Virus record (IMG/VR): IMGVR_UViG_3300034061_001015
Coordinates: 1-31,755 of that record
Strand: one strand, 5' to 3'
Length of the DNA: 31,755 bases
DNA from: a virus
Part shown: piece by piece, positions 11,883 through 20,943 of the stretch
How the letters are laid out: every line of letters starts with the position of its first letter
How positions within the stretch are numbered: position 1 is the first letter of the stretch
Translations under genes and position numbers: made by a program
The notes under the pieces: model-generated
Told to the model about the DNA's origin: nothing
The model's input: only the letters and a program-made list of their open reading frames with translations
Databases searched by the model: none

Positions 11883-13868
11883 ATGTTTAAACGAACAACC
11901 GCTATAAATAAATTATTGAAACTTGAAAAACGCAAAAAAGTAATTCAAGGCGGTACGAGTGCAGGTAAAACATTTGGAATACTGCCAGTCTTAATTGATA
12001 GAGCAGCTAAAACACCACATTTAGAAATAAGTGTAGTAAGTGAAACAATACCACATTTGCGAAGAGGCGCAATTAAAGACTTTTTAAAAATAATGGAATG
12101 GACGAACCGTTATGTAGATGCAAATTGGAACCGTTCACTATTAACATATAAATTTGCCAACGGTTCATATATTGAGTTCTTTAGTGCAGAACAAGAATCA
12201 AAGTTGCGAGGTGCAAGGCGTAATGTGCTTTACATTAACGAAGCAAACAATATTTCATTTGAAGCTTATCACCAATTAGCAATTAGAACAAGTGGCGAAA
12301 TATGGTTGGACTTCAACCCTACTGCTGAATTTTGGGCGCATACCGAAGTTTTAAAAGACAATGACAGCGAACATATAATACTTACCTACAAAGATAACGA
12401 GGCACTCCCTGAAACAATCATTCACGATATAGAACAAGCGCAACACAAAGCGCAAACATCAAGCTATTGGGCTAACTGGTGGAAGGTTTACGGACTTGGA
12501 TTGATTGGTTCATTACAAGGTGTTGTATTCGATAATTGGAAACAGATTGAAAAGATACCAACAGATGCAAAACTTTTAGGCTATGGAATGGATTTTGGTT
12601 TTACGAATGACCCAACCACATTAATCGCAGTTTACAAAACAAACAATCAACTTTACTTTGACGAGGTATTATATCGTACTAACATGACAAATAATGAAAT
12701 CGGTAACTTTATGAAGTCAGAAGGAATAGGTAGACCCTACGAAATAGTTGCGGATAGTGCAGAACCTAAATCAATCGAAGAGTTAAGAAGGCAAGGATTT
12801 ATGATTACACCTGCAACAAAAGGACCCGATTCAATTAAAATTGGTATTGATATTTTAAAACGTGAAAACTTCTTTGTTACTCAAAGTTCAATCAATTTAA
12901 TTAAAGAGTTAAGGAGTTACGTTTGGGATACTGATAGAGATGGTAAGCTAACAGGAAAGCCAGTCGATTATTCAAATCATTGCTTTATAGGTGAAACTTT
13001 AATTACAACAAACAAAGGGCTAAAAAGAATTGATGAAATAAAAATAGGAGATAACGTTTTAACATCAAAAGGATACAAAAAAGTTCAAAAAGTATTTAAT
13101 AACGGTTTGCATCATGTGAATAAGTACTCGATACAATTAGATACTAATACTGTATATTTGACTGGTACAAATAACCATAAAATAAAAACAACTAAATCAT
13201 GGACAGAATTATCGAAATTGAAAAAGGGACAGCAAATTTTCCAACACAAACCTTTAAAGGGAAGCAATATAGCTTGTACAATGGAGAAAAGTATTTTAGT
13301 AGAGGAAATAAAAGACTTCATACAGAAGTTTGGAAATTTCATAAAGGAGAAATACCTAAAGACTATCATGTACATCATGTTGATGGGAATCAAAATAATA
13401 ACGAAATATCAAATCTTAACCTTGTACATAAAACATTACATCAAAGATTCGAAGCGAAAAAAAGATTTAAAAACAATCCAGAGTTTGCTAAAAGTTTTCA
13501 TGCAAAAGGAATTGAGGCTGCAAAAGAATGGCACAAATCAAAACAAGGAATTGAATGGCATAAAAAGAATGGTAAAGAGTGTTGGATTAATAAACCTTTT
13601 ACAGATAAAATATGCGAACAATGCGGAAAAGATTATAAAACAAGACACTCGGGCATATCTAAATACTGCCATCAAAACTGTAAAGCTACTGCACTTCGAG
13701 CAAGGAGAAAGTTACAAGGCTCAAGTATATGATTTAATGATAGAGGATTGCCACGAATATTTTGCAAATGGAATCCTTGTTCATAATTGTGTTGATGCTA
13801 TGAGGTATTTCGCACTTAATAAATTAAATAACCGACCAAGTGGCAAATACGCAACAATGAAAATTTAG
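11883..13868 (+). CDS. terL: Terminase large subunit interrupted by an intein
   Basis: 661-aa precursor; the exteins (1-366 and 636-661) form a 392-aa packaging ATPase/nuclease. Walker A is GGTSAGKT at 23-30 and Walker B is in NVLYINEANN around 114-122. The RNase H-like nuclease has D237 (MDFGFTNDPTT), D291 (VADSAEPKS) and the third Asp in CVDAMRY (precursor D638, spliced D369). The intein (367-635) lies between H366 and C636, three residues ahead of that last catalytic Asp, so an unspliced protein cannot cut DNA. The region of the precursor between intein blocks B and F does not look like a protein domain, because another gene is read there in a different frame. Confidence 0.92.
   Translation: MFKRTTAINKLLKLEKRKKVIQGGTSAGKTFGILPVLIDRAAKTPHLEISVVSETIPHLRRGAIKDFLKIMEWTNRYVDANWNRSLLTYKFANGSYIEFFSAEQESKLRGARRNVLYINEANNISFEAYHQLAIRTSGEIWLDFNPTAEFWAHTEVLKDNDSEHIILTYKDNEALPETIIHDIEQAQHKAQTSSYWANWWKVYGLGLIGSLQGVVFDNWKQIEKIPTDAKLLGYGMDFGFTNDPTTLIAVYKTNNQLYFDEVLYRTNMTNNEIGNFMKSEGIGRPYEIVADSAEPKSIEELRRQGFMITPATKGPDSIKIGIDILKRENFFVTQSSINLIKELRSYVWDTDRDGKLTGKPVDYSNHCFIGETLITTNKGLKRIDEIKIGDNVLTSKGYKKVQKVFNNGLHHVNKYSIQLDTNTVYLTGTNNHKIKTTKSWTELSKLKKGQQIFQHKPLKGSNIACTMEKSILVEEIKDFIQKFGNFIKEKYLKTIMYIMLMGIKIITKYQILTLYIKHYIKDSKRKKDLKTIQSLLKVFMQKELRLQKNGTNQNKELNGIKRMVKSVGLINLLQIKYANNAEKIIKQDTRAYLNTAIKTVKLLHFEQGESYKAQVYDLMIEDCHEYFANGILVHNCVDAMRYFALNKLNNRPSGKYATMKI
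12981..13787 (+). mobile_element. Intein in TerL (269 aa)
   Basis: Begins with C1 in CFIGETLITTNKGLKRIDEI (block A). Block B is LTGTNNHKIKTTKSWTELSK with the GT..H pattern. It ends with block F (QVYDLMIEDCHEYFANG) and block G (ILVHN) followed by Cys as the first extein residue. All residues needed for splicing (C1, block B H, penultimate H, terminal N, C+1) are present. Joining the flanks gives PVDYSNH-CVDAMRYF, a normal TerL sequence. Instead of an in-frame endonuclease domain, the middle holds an HNH ORF in the -1 frame. Confidence 0.9.
13199..13732 (+). CDS. HNH endonuclease nested out of frame in the TerL intein
   Basis: 177 aa in the -1 frame relative to TerL, from ATG 13199 (inside intein block B) to TGA 13732 (inside block F). 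The HNH_3 domain is YSLYNGEKYFSRGNKRLHTE then VHHVDGNQNNNEISNLNLV, with HH at 59-60 and N68. A C-terminal zinc finger has Cys at 139, 142, 157 and 161 and a basic tail. Its composition is that of a real protein, whereas the TerL frame over 13245-13706 gives an Ile/Lys-rich peptide of no recognisable kind, yet stays open. It probably cuts intein-less terL alleles. Whether it is made from its own start or by frameshifting is unknown. Confidence 0.82.
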   Translation: MDRIIEIEKGTANFPTQTFKGKQYSLYNGEKYFSRGNKRLHTEVWKFHKGEIPKDYHVHHVDGNQNNNEISNLNLVHKTLHQRFEAKKRFKNNPEFAKSFHAKGIEAAKEWHKSKQGIEWHKKNGKECWINKPFTDKICEQCGKDYKTRHSGISKYCHQNCKATALRARRKLQGSSI

Positions 13869-13884
13869 CAAAAAAGTACAAAAT

Positions 13885-13899
13885 TTATATATTAAATAG
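13885..13899 (+). promoter_or_regulatory. Possible late promoter element upstream of tail module
   Basis: TTATATATTAAATAG ends 1 nt before the ATG at 13901. It resembles sequences at the same distance before the starts at 21042 and 23826. See the finding on these three sites. Confidence 0.25.
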
Positions 13900-13900
13900 A

Positions 13901-14503
13901 ATGAAGTTTGAAAAAAGAACCATTAGTCAGTTTATAAAATGCAAAACAATTGCAGAACTTGAAACCGATCCATTAAATCGTAACATTAAATTGCTAGCTG
14001 AATTAACAAACAAAACTTTTGATGAAATAGAGTCGATGCCAATTGAAGACTTAACAAAATCATTAAAAGCATTTAGTGAAATAGAGAACTTAAATCCAAA
14101 CGCAAGAGTGAAAATGGATTTTAAAGTAAAGGGCAGAAGGTTTAAATGTATTTGGCAAACACAAAAGTTAAAGGCAGCACAATACATTGATGCAACTTCA
14201 TTCTGCAAAGATGAGGCGAATATTATAAACAACATTCACAATATACTTGCAGCGATATGTGTTGAAAAGACTTGGTATGGCAAAGTAAAAAAATACGATG
14301 GTGCAAATCATAAAGAGGTTGCAGACTTGTTTTTAAACCACATGAAAATTGAGCAGGCATATCCTATCATGCTTTTTTTTTGCAGGTACTACAAGGAATT
14401 AGCAGACAATATCCTAATTTATTTGGAATCGGAATCGGTGAAAGCAATGGAGAGAGTGAAGCCAATATTGGACAAACATTTGAAACAAAATGGGGTTGGA
14501 TAG
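13901..14503 (+). CDS. Tail assembly chaperone (G-like)
   Basis: 200 aa; a helical protein with a strand-rich insert (ARVKMDFKVKGRRFKCIWQTQKL, about 68-90). Its last third overlaps a second ORF in the -1 frame, and a run of nine T at 14373-14381 sits exactly where both frames coexist. That is the arrangement of lambda G/GT-type tail assembly chaperones, which bind the tape measure during tail building. Position between TerL and the tail genes fits. The family is assigned on architecture, not on a recognised motif. Confidence 0.65.
   Translation: MKFEKRTISQFIKCKTIAELETDPLNRNIKLLAELTNKTFDEIESMPIEDLTKSLKAFSEIENLNPNARVKMDFKVKGRRFKCIWQTQKLKAAQYIDATSFCKDEANIINNIHNILAAICVEKTWYGKVKKYDGANHKEVADLFLNHMKIEQAYPIMLFFCRYYKELADNILIYLESESVKAMERVKPILDKHLKQNGVG
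14374..14380 (+). promoter_or_regulatory. Slippery heptamer for -1 ribosomal frameshift
   Basis: T TTT TTT in the phase of the 13901 ORF (codons ...ATG CTT TTT TTT TGC). A -1 slip on the tandem Phe codons continues into TTG CAG GTA and gives a fusion of the first ~160 residues to the 14380-14655 frame (about 252 aa). The shift sits 41 codons before the in-frame stop. Confidence 0.65.
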
Positions 14504-14655
14504 TAGCAATTAACAACCTTGCAAACAATGATAGAAGTAAGTGGGAATACTTTGAAGATATGAACATAATAGAGTTCTTAAACACATTAGTATTTTATAA
14601 GGATAAAAGTGAAGACGATAAAATAAAATGGCAAGCAGCAAAACAAATACAATAA
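14380..14655 (+). CDS. T-like extension of tail chaperone, made by -1 frameshift
   Basis: 91-residue -1 frame continuation of the chaperone. It has a Gly/Ser-rich stretch (FGIGIGESNGESEAN) and then a helical end with GWIVAINNLANNDRSKWEYF and EFLNTLVFYKDKSEDDKIK, typical of the T part of GT proteins. It has no ATG of its own near its 5' end, which supports expression only by frameshifting at the T9 run. It ends 27 nt inside the next gene. Confidence 0.62.
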   Translation: MQVLQGISRQYPNLFGIGIGESNGESEANIGQTFETKWGWIVAINNLANNDRSKWEYFEDMNIIEFLNTLVFYKDKSEDDKIKWQAAKQIQ

Positions 14656-14810
14656 CAATAAAATATAAAGTAACTATTTATGGCAAATTAATTAGGTTGT
14701 GTAGAAAAACTTTTGCACTACCATTTTTATTAAAGTTTATAAATAAATTTCCAATAGCAATTATGCAGATACCTAAGTTGGGAAAAGAATTAGTTTATTT
14801 AAAAAAATAA
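14628..14810 (+). CDS. Small hypothetical protein (60 aa)
   Basis: Strongly basic (MASSKTNTITIKYKVTIYGK...), with one mildly hydrophobic segment (KTFALPFLLKFINKFPIAIM) that may be a membrane helix. It overlaps the end of the chaperone extension and lies 4 nt before the next gene. No family recognised. Confidence 0.55.
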   Translation: MASSKTNTITIKYKVTIYGKLIRLCRKTFALPFLLKFINKFPIAIMQIPKLGKELVYLKK

Positions 14811-14814
14811 AACA

Positions 14815-15414
14815 ATGGCAGCAAGCGCAAAGGACATAGGTAGTAAGTATGGTAGTTCGGTTGATAACTTTGAAAAGGATTTAGTAAAAGGTGTTGATGG
14901 TGTGTTTTTAGATTGGGCTAATGTTTCAATACTGATTATGCGAAAGATAATTACACGCAAGGCACGAACAGGTCAAGCGAGTACATTAGCGGCCGACATA
15001 GCACCTAAACCTTTTAAAAACGGAATACAAATAGTAACAACACAAGACTATTGGCAGTACATTGATGAAGGTGTACAAGGTGTAAAAAGTCAAACTAAAG
15101 CACCTAACTCACAATTTAAATTTAAAAATTTAGGTGTGCCAAAACAAATGTGGAAATCTTTTATTAAGTACGCCGCAAGAACTGAAGCAAAAGAAATAAA
15201 AGGAATAACACTTTCAACAAAAGGTAAAAGTAAAATACAAGCAGGAAGGGACTTAATAACAGTTGCTAAAGGTTTGGCAGTAGCTACAAAAATAAGCGGT
15301 ATAAAACCAATGCGATATGTTGAACCAGCAGTAGGTTCAGCAAGAATTAAAAAGCTGAATCAAGCTTTATCTAAAGAAATGAAAACAGTAATAACAATGG
15401 CAATAATTAAATAA
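14815..15414 (+). CDS. Minor tail or neck protein candidate
   Basis: 199 aa. The centre (ITRKARTGQAS..., VTTQDYWQYIDEGVQGVKS, then NLGVPKQMWKSFIKYA) resembles HK97 gp10-like neck or tail-completion proteins, which carry a YW.Y...G loop. The C-terminal half is helical and basic. It is coupled to the next gene by TAATGG within the tail module. The specific role is not certain. Confidence 0.5.
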   Translation: MAASAKDIGSKYGSSVDNFEKDLVKGVDGVFLDWANVSILIMRKIITRKARTGQASTLAADIAPKPFKNGIQIVTTQDYWQYIDEGVQGVKSQTKAPNSQFKFKNLGVPKQMWKSFIKYAARTEAKEIKGITLSTKGKSKIQAGRDLITVAKGLAVATKISGIKPMRYVEPAVGSARIKKLNQALSKEMKTVITMAIIK

Positions 15415-16577
15415 TGGCAATTACAATACTTTCAAGCCCGAATCAGTTCATGGCTGCTTATAATCAAGTGGCATATACAGTAAGCAGTAATAATACTGCG
15501 CAACCTAATTTCAACTTTATAATTGATGTGAATCAAACGAGCGGTATAAGCAATCCATTAGCGAGGTTAAAATATCCGAAGCAACCTAACAGTAGCACTT
15601 TGACATTTGACATTGGCAGCGTTTTAAAAAACTATGTAAGCTATGATTTTAAAGCAGCAATGGAAGATGTATGTACGGCAAATGATAACAGCCAATTGAA
15701 ATATTTTTTGCAGTTTAGAGAATTGTATGATGTGAGCGGAATACCTACGTTAAGCGGTGTATTAGCAAGTAACCCAACAACACCAAGCACAACAAGTTAT
15801 CAAATGGCAGGGAATGCTATATTTGATTTTGAGGATTTTACACCAACAAGTTATGCAGGTGTTGAAGTGGCAACACATGGCTTTTTAAATACATCTTTAC
15901 CCGAAAAAATTGAGCCAAATCAAAATAAAATATTAACTTTTTTGCGCAACGCAACGATGTTTGATACAGTGCGAATTACAAGTGGTGGTGTTAATTATGA
16001 TGAGCCTATATATACTCCAATTACAAACAAACATTTGTTCAATATAAATGCAGGTGATTTGCTATTGCTAATTCAAGGCGTAGTAGTGGTTAATAATACA
16101 TACACAGTATCATTAGTAAACTTAGGGACTGTAATATGCAGTAAAGTATTTACTTATGAAACACCATGCAGTCAGTACCCAACAGTAAGGCTACATTGGT
16201 TAAACAAATTAGGTGGATTTGATTCATTTAACTTTGAAAAAAACACAGTAAATGCAACTGAAATAGAGCGCAAACAATTTAAAGCACCATTACCAATAGG
16301 TTATTCAACAAGTGATAGGTTAAAGACTAATTACAACACAACTGTAAATGATGTTATAACTATTAACAGCGATTGGATAAGTGCAGAACAAAGCTTGTTA
16401 TTTGAAGAGTTGAGTAATAGCCCTGTAATATATTTAGAAAGAAGTTCAGATGATTTTGTTGCTGTTAATATTTTAAATTCTAGTTATGAAATTAAGACCT
16501 TTTTAACTGATAGAAAAATGTTCAATGTAACATTTGAAATTGAATACAGCTACTCACGTTATAGACAATCTTTATAA
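15414..16577 (+). CDS. Virion structural protein, distal tail-like
   Basis: 387 aa, strand-rich, Asn/Thr-rich. The N-terminus (SSPNQFMAAYNQVAYTV) and the stretch VRLHWLNKLGGFDSFNFEKN (about 260-280) recur in Bacteroidota phage virion proteins that precede a large tail-tip protein. Together with the next gene it probably builds the distal tail or baseplate hub. Coupled to it by TAATG. Confidence 0.6.
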   Translation: MAITILSSPNQFMAAYNQVAYTVSSNNTAQPNFNFIIDVNQTSGISNPLARLKYPKQPNSSTLTFDIGSVLKNYVSYDFKAAMEDVCTANDNSQLKYFLQFRELYDVSGIPTLSGVLASNPTTPSTTSYQMAGNAIFDFEDFTPTSYAGVEVATHGFLNTSLPEKIEPNQNKILTFLRNATMFDTVRITSGGVNYDEPIYTPITNKHLFNINAGDLLLLIQGVVVVNNTYTVSLVNLGTVICSKVFTYETPCSQYPTVRLHWLNKLGGFDSFNFEKNTVNATEIERKQFKAPLPIGYSTSDRLKTNYNTTVNDVITINSDWISAEQSLLFEELSNSPVIYLERSSDDFVAVNILNSSYEIKTFLTDRKMFNVTFEIEYSYSRYRQSL

Positions 16578-19396
16578 TGAATCAAAACCGATTAATCATA
16601 AATCAAATTGCAGGTGCAAACATAGTTGAATATGAACTTGACTTGTTTGATAACGTGCCAATACCTGTTAACAAAAGTATCATTGATATTCAAAACATAG
16701 CCGAACGCAAAAGTGATTTCACCAAAACAATTACATTGCCTGGCACTCATAACAACAATGATATTTTTAGTAATATATTTAACTTAGCTAGGTCAGTTGA
16801 AAATGATAATACATATAATTTCGCACCTGACTTTAACCCAAATTTAAAAGCTGATGCAATACTTTATAAGAACGGAATTGTACAAATAAAAGGATATTTA
16901 CAACTAACAAATATAAATGTAACTGATGATTATGAAATTGAATATGAAGTAATAATTATTGGAAGAACTGCTAATTTATTTCAGGACTTAGGCGATAAGA
17001 AACTAAATGAATTAGACTTGTCAGCATTTGACCATACGTGGAATTACACAAACATTTCAGCAAGTTGGACACCTAGTTCTGTTATCGGTTATTATTATGG
17101 ACTAATTGACAATGGGTTAAGTTCAAATCAACAAGGCTACTATACTGAAAATTTTAAACCTCAAATATTTTTAAAAGTTATTGTTGATGCAATTTTTAAG
17201 GATGCAGGATATAGATATGCGTCACTTTTTTTTACAAGTGGAAAATATACCAAGCTAGTAGTTCCAACAACACAAAACAAATTATTATTAACAACGCAGC
17301 AAGTAACCGATAGAACATTTATAGCGGATAGAATAGTAAACAGTGGTTTAATTTCTTTACCACAAAGTGGCTTTACTGTATTACCATTTAATAATATTGC
17401 TTTACAGAGTACACCTGCTGGGTATAATAGTACAACATTTATTTATACTATACCAACAGGAGCAAGTGGTGTTTATTCTTTTGCTTGTAATATTGATATG
17501 ACTTTTTTATATGATAATTTCAATAGTAATAACTGTGGAGTTGATTATAGTTTTTTAATTAAAAAGGGTTCAAGTTTATTATTCCAAACAGGTAGGGATT
17601 CAACTACAATAACATTTCCAAGTCAAACAATTAAAACAAGTTTTCAGAGTCAAGAAGTTTTTTGTAGTGCAGGTGAGCAAATAGAGGTTCAGTTATTTTT
17701 TGAAAACAATACAGATATAAACAACACTTTTGATTTAAGATTAAATACAACTTCTAATTTCTTTTCAATTGTAAACCCTAATTTAACTATTGGTAGTACA
17801 ATGCAACTTGCAAATTGTTTGCCAAGCGACATTACACAAGCAGATTTTTTACTATCAATTATAAACTTATTTAATCTTTACATTGAGCCAACAGCACTTG
17901 ACGAAAAAACATTAAAGATTGAACCACGTGATGAATTTTATACAACTGATATAATTGATTTAACAAACAAAATAGATGTATCAAAACCTATCGAAATTAC
18001 ACCACTATCAGAATTAAAATACAAAGAATATCTATACACGTTTAGCGAAGACAAAGACGAATTAAATACTATATTTCAAAGTAAATATACCTATCCTTAT
18101 GGGTCATATTTAAAGAGTGTAAACAATGACTTTGTAAAAGAACAATATAAGACTAAAACATTATTTGCACCAACTCCATTGAATGGAATTAGAAATAAAA
18201 ATCCAAAGGTTGTATTTAGTGAAATTGTTTTTTTAGATTCAAGTGGTAAAAGAACAGATGGCACAAGTAAGCTAAGACTACTATTTGCAGGGGGGTTGAG
18301 TGATTTTATAGGTACAAGTTATTTTAGCTTACGTGACCCTGATGGCACGTTCCATTTTATTGATAGTTATCCATACGTTGGGCATTTAGATAGCATCACA
18401 AATCCGACCTTTGATGTTAATTTTTACACCCCACAACAATTATTTTATGGCAAATCATCAAGTATAAAATATACTGATAACAATCTATTCAATTTATATC
18501 ATAAGAAAGGAGTTGAAGAGATTACAAATAAGGATTCAAAGACTGTTAAGTTTCATGTTAAATTATCCGAAAACGATATTAACAAACTTTCGTTTAGAAG
18601 CCTATATTTTATTGACAAGCAATATTACCGACTATATGAATTAGACTTTGATAGTAACAGCGAAGAGCCTGCAGTTTTAACCTTTTTGCAGCTTGCAAAT
18701 GTTGAATCATTTGTGGGCAGTCAAAGTAATATAAATGGGGGTGGCGATGGTGTAGCAGTTATTGAAATTGATGTACAAAGGAATGGTAATACACTAACAA
18801 AAGGCGGTGATATTTTGTTGTTAGGAAGAGAGAATAATGTTAGCGGTGATATAAATCTAATTAACTCAAATGGGAACCTTGTAAATGGTGAGCGAATAAG
18901 CGTTTTAGGTGGCGAAAACAACATATTAAATAGCACAGATGGAACATACTTAGGCTGTGAAGATTTTACAAGCGTAAGGAATGGTGAAGTGGTAATAAAA
19001 AACATTGACCAACCGTTGCTTACAACACGAATATTGACAGTTGCCGAACTTAAATCACTACATACTACACCTATTCAATTACTTGCATCGGTTGATGGTT
19101 ATTGGATTGAAATATATGATGCTTATATTACTGTGTTCTTTGAATCAGCAACACCAGTAGCATATAACAATCACAAACTACACTTACAATACAGTGGCGA
19201 TGGCACTCACTTATTAGAGTTTGACAATGGAATAACAATGGTAACAGTAGCAACAAAACAAAGAGGTATAAACATAAACGATTTACCATTTAAGAACTTA
19301 GCAGTACAAATACATAGCGCAGGAAACTTAGGAACAAGTGGGAATGGAAAAGCATTAATAGAGTTAGAATACAGACTACATAGAATTATACAATAA
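16577..19396 (+). CDS. Tail tip / tail-associated protein
   Basis: 939 aa, the longest gene. The N-terminal domain (ELDLFDNVPIPVNKSIIDI, KSDFTKTITLPGTHNNNDIF) is a recognisable start of large Bacteroidota phage tail-tip proteins; the middle (about 420-720) is a long strand-rich part; residues about 720-830 after a GGGDG hinge show short NNVSGDINLIN, LGGENNILNSTDGTYLG segments like YadA-head-type beta-roll repeats; the C-terminal ~100 residues form a compact strand domain. The end may bind the host. It precedes the tape measure gene. Confidence 0.68.
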   Translation: MNQNRLIINQIAGANIVEYELDLFDNVPIPVNKSIIDIQNIAERKSDFTKTITLPGTHNNNDIFSNIFNLARSVENDNTYNFAPDFNPNLKADAILYKNGIVQIKGYLQLTNINVTDDYEIEYEVIIIGRTANLFQDLGDKKLNELDLSAFDHTWNYTNISASWTPSSVIGYYYGLIDNGLSSNQQGYYTENFKPQIFLKVIVDAIFKDAGYRYASLFFTSGKYTKLVVPTTQNKLLLTTQQVTDRTFIADRIVNSGLISLPQSGFTVLPFNNIALQSTPAGYNSTTFIYTIPTGASGVYSFACNIDMTFLYDNFNSNNCGVDYSFLIKKGSSLLFQTGRDSTTITFPSQTIKTSFQSQEVFCSAGEQIEVQLFFENNTDINNTFDLRLNTTSNFFSIVNPNLTIGSTMQLANCLPSDITQADFLLSIINLFNLYIEPTALDEKTLKIEPRDEFYTTDIIDLTNKIDVSKPIEITPLSELKYKEYLYTFSEDKDELNTIFQSKYTYPYGSYLKSVNNDFVKEQYKTKTLFAPTPLNGIRNKNPKVVFSEIVFLDSSGKRTDGTSKLRLLFAGGLSDFIGTSYFSLRDPDGTFHFIDSYPYVGHLDSITNPTFDVNFYTPQQLFYGKSSSIKYTDNNLFNLYHKKGVEEITNKDSKTVKFHVKLSENDINKLSFRSLYFIDKQYYRLYELDFDSNSEEPAVLTFLQLANVESFVGSQSNINGGGDGVAVIEIDVQRNGNTLTKGGDILLLGRENNVSGDINLINSNGNLVNGERISVLGGENNILNSTDGTYLGCEDFTSVRNGEVVIKNIDQPLLTTRILTVAELKSLHTTPIQLLASVDGYWIEIYDAYITVFFESATPVAYNNHKLHLQYSGDGTHLLEFDNGITMVTVATKQRGININDLPFKNLAVQIHSAGNLGTSGNGKALIELEYRLHRIIQ

Positions 19397-20943
19397 TGGC
19401 AAACGAAAAAATAATATTTGATACCGAAGTAAAAGTAGGTAGTTCAGTAGGTTCTGTAAAAAGTTTAAAAGCAGAATTAAGAGCAATAACAAACGAATTA
19501 GGAACACTTGAACAAGGTAGTGAAGCATTTATAAAAGCAGCATCAAAAGCAGGTGAGTTAAAAGACAAAATAGCTGATGTAAAAGATACAGTAAATGCCT
19601 TTAATCCTGAAGCTAAATTTCAAGCATTGGCAGGTGTAGTTGGTATTGCTGCTAATGGATTTGCAGCTATGCAAGGAACTATGGCTTTAATGGGTGCTGA
19701 AAGCGAAGACCTAAACAAAGTAATGGCTAAAACGCAAGGCGCAATAGCCTTAGCAACTGGCTTAAATGGGTTATTAGGAATGGGTGATGCTTTTAAATTA
19801 TTAGGAGCGCAAGTAATTAAAATTATTCCATCATTAAACGCAATGGGTGCAGCTATGTTAGGTGCAATTACTGGCGGTGTGGCAATTGCTTTAGTTTTAA
19901 TTATTAGTTATTGGAAAGATTTAAAACTAATGATTACCGGCACTATTGATGAGGTCAAATTAGGTACTAAAGAAATGCAAGAAGCAGTTGCAAAAGGGCA
20001 TGAAGAGTTTAAAAAAGCAGCCGATGAACGCAATTCAACTAGAGAACGTGAAGCAAAATTAAAACTAAAAGGTAAGGACTTAGATATTGAACTTGCTAAA
20101 ATAGAAAAACAAAGAAAGATTGATGAAGCGGTTGCAAGTGGGAAGCTAGCAAGTGAAAAAGTTTTAATTCAAAAAGAATATTTGAAAAGTATTGCTGATA
20201 TAAATAAAAAATATGATGATGAAGAAAAAGCAAGGCAACAAAAACAAAAAGAGCTAAATGATGCTAGAATAAAAAGAGAAAAAGAAGAAAAAATAAGACA
20301 AGCTGAAAGTGACTATAAATTTTATAAAGATTTAAGCGAAAAACAAAAAGAGGAAAAAGACAAACAAAGTAATGATGAGTTTGAAGCCGAACTAAACGCA
20401 ATAAAAGCACAAGGAGAAACACTAACATCACAATATTATAAAGACAAACAATCAGAAATTGAAATTGATAAATTAGCAATAGAAGCAAAAAAACAGCTAT
20501 TACAAACAAGCGCAAGTATTTTAGGTAGCCTAAGCGAACTAGCAGGAAAACAAACAGCAGAGGGCAAAGCATTAGCAATAGCACAAGCAACTATTAATAC
20601 TTATTTAGGAGCATCAGAAGCCTTTACAGGAAGTTTAAAAATAGACCCAACGGGTGTTTTAGGTAGTATTTTAGCAGGTGTTGCAGTATTACAAGGTATT
20701 GCAAATGTAAATGCAATTGCAAATGTACAAGTTCCAAATGGTGGCGGTGGCGGTGGCGGTGGTATAGCAGCACCACCAGCACCTAGAATAGCCCCTAGTT
20801 TGAGCGGTGCGAAATTAGGAGGTAACAGCGAAGTGATAACAAATAATAAAGGCGGTGTACAAAAGGTTATCGTCACCGAAACTGATATTACAAACACACA
20901 AAACAAAGTTAAAAATATAGTCACAAAAGCAACTATAAGATAG
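19396..20943 (+). CDS. Tail tape measure protein
   Basis: 515 aa. An N-terminal helical part, hydrophobic segments at about 75-165 (GVVGIAANGFAAMQGTMAL, AITGGVAIALVLIISYW), a very long charged coiled coil (about 190-355), then the conserved GKALAIAQATINTYLGASEAF segment (about 394-415), a Gly run and a strand-rich tail. This is the tape measure plan. By the usual scaling of about 0.15 nm per residue the tail would be short, near 75 nm. The gene ends the tail module just before a strong terminator. Confidence 0.82.
   Translation: MANEKIIFDTEVKVGSSVGSVKSLKAELRAITNELGTLEQGSEAFIKAASKAGELKDKIADVKDTVNAFNPEAKFQALAGVVGIAANGFAAMQGTMALMGAESEDLNKVMAKTQGAIALATGLNGLLGMGDAFKLLGAQVIKIIPSLNAMGAAMLGAITGGVAIALVLIISYWKDLKLMITGTIDEVKLGTKEMQEAVAKGHEEFKKAADERNSTREREAKLKLKGKDLDIELAKIEKQRKIDEAVASGKLASEKVLIQKEYLKSIADINKKYDDEEKARQQKQKELNDARIKREKEEKIRQAESDYKFYKDLSEKQKEEKDKQSNDEFEAELNAIKAQGETLTSQYYKDKQSEIEIDKLAIEAKKQLLQTSASILGSLSELAGKQTAEGKALAIAQATINTYLGASEAFTGSLKIDPTGVLGSILAGVAVLQGIANVNAIANVQVPNGGGGGGGGIAAPPAPRIAPSLSGAKLGGNSEVITNNKGGVQKVIVTETDITNTQNKVKNIVTKATIR

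Noticed and set aside
13215-13230. Possible A-rich slippery site (TTG AAA AAG GGA) leading from the TerL frame into the HNH frame
   Set aside because: The heptamer would be G AAA AAG, so the P-site tRNA cannot re-pair after a -1 slip, and a second +1 shift would be needed to return. The HNH ORF's own ATG is the simpler explanation.
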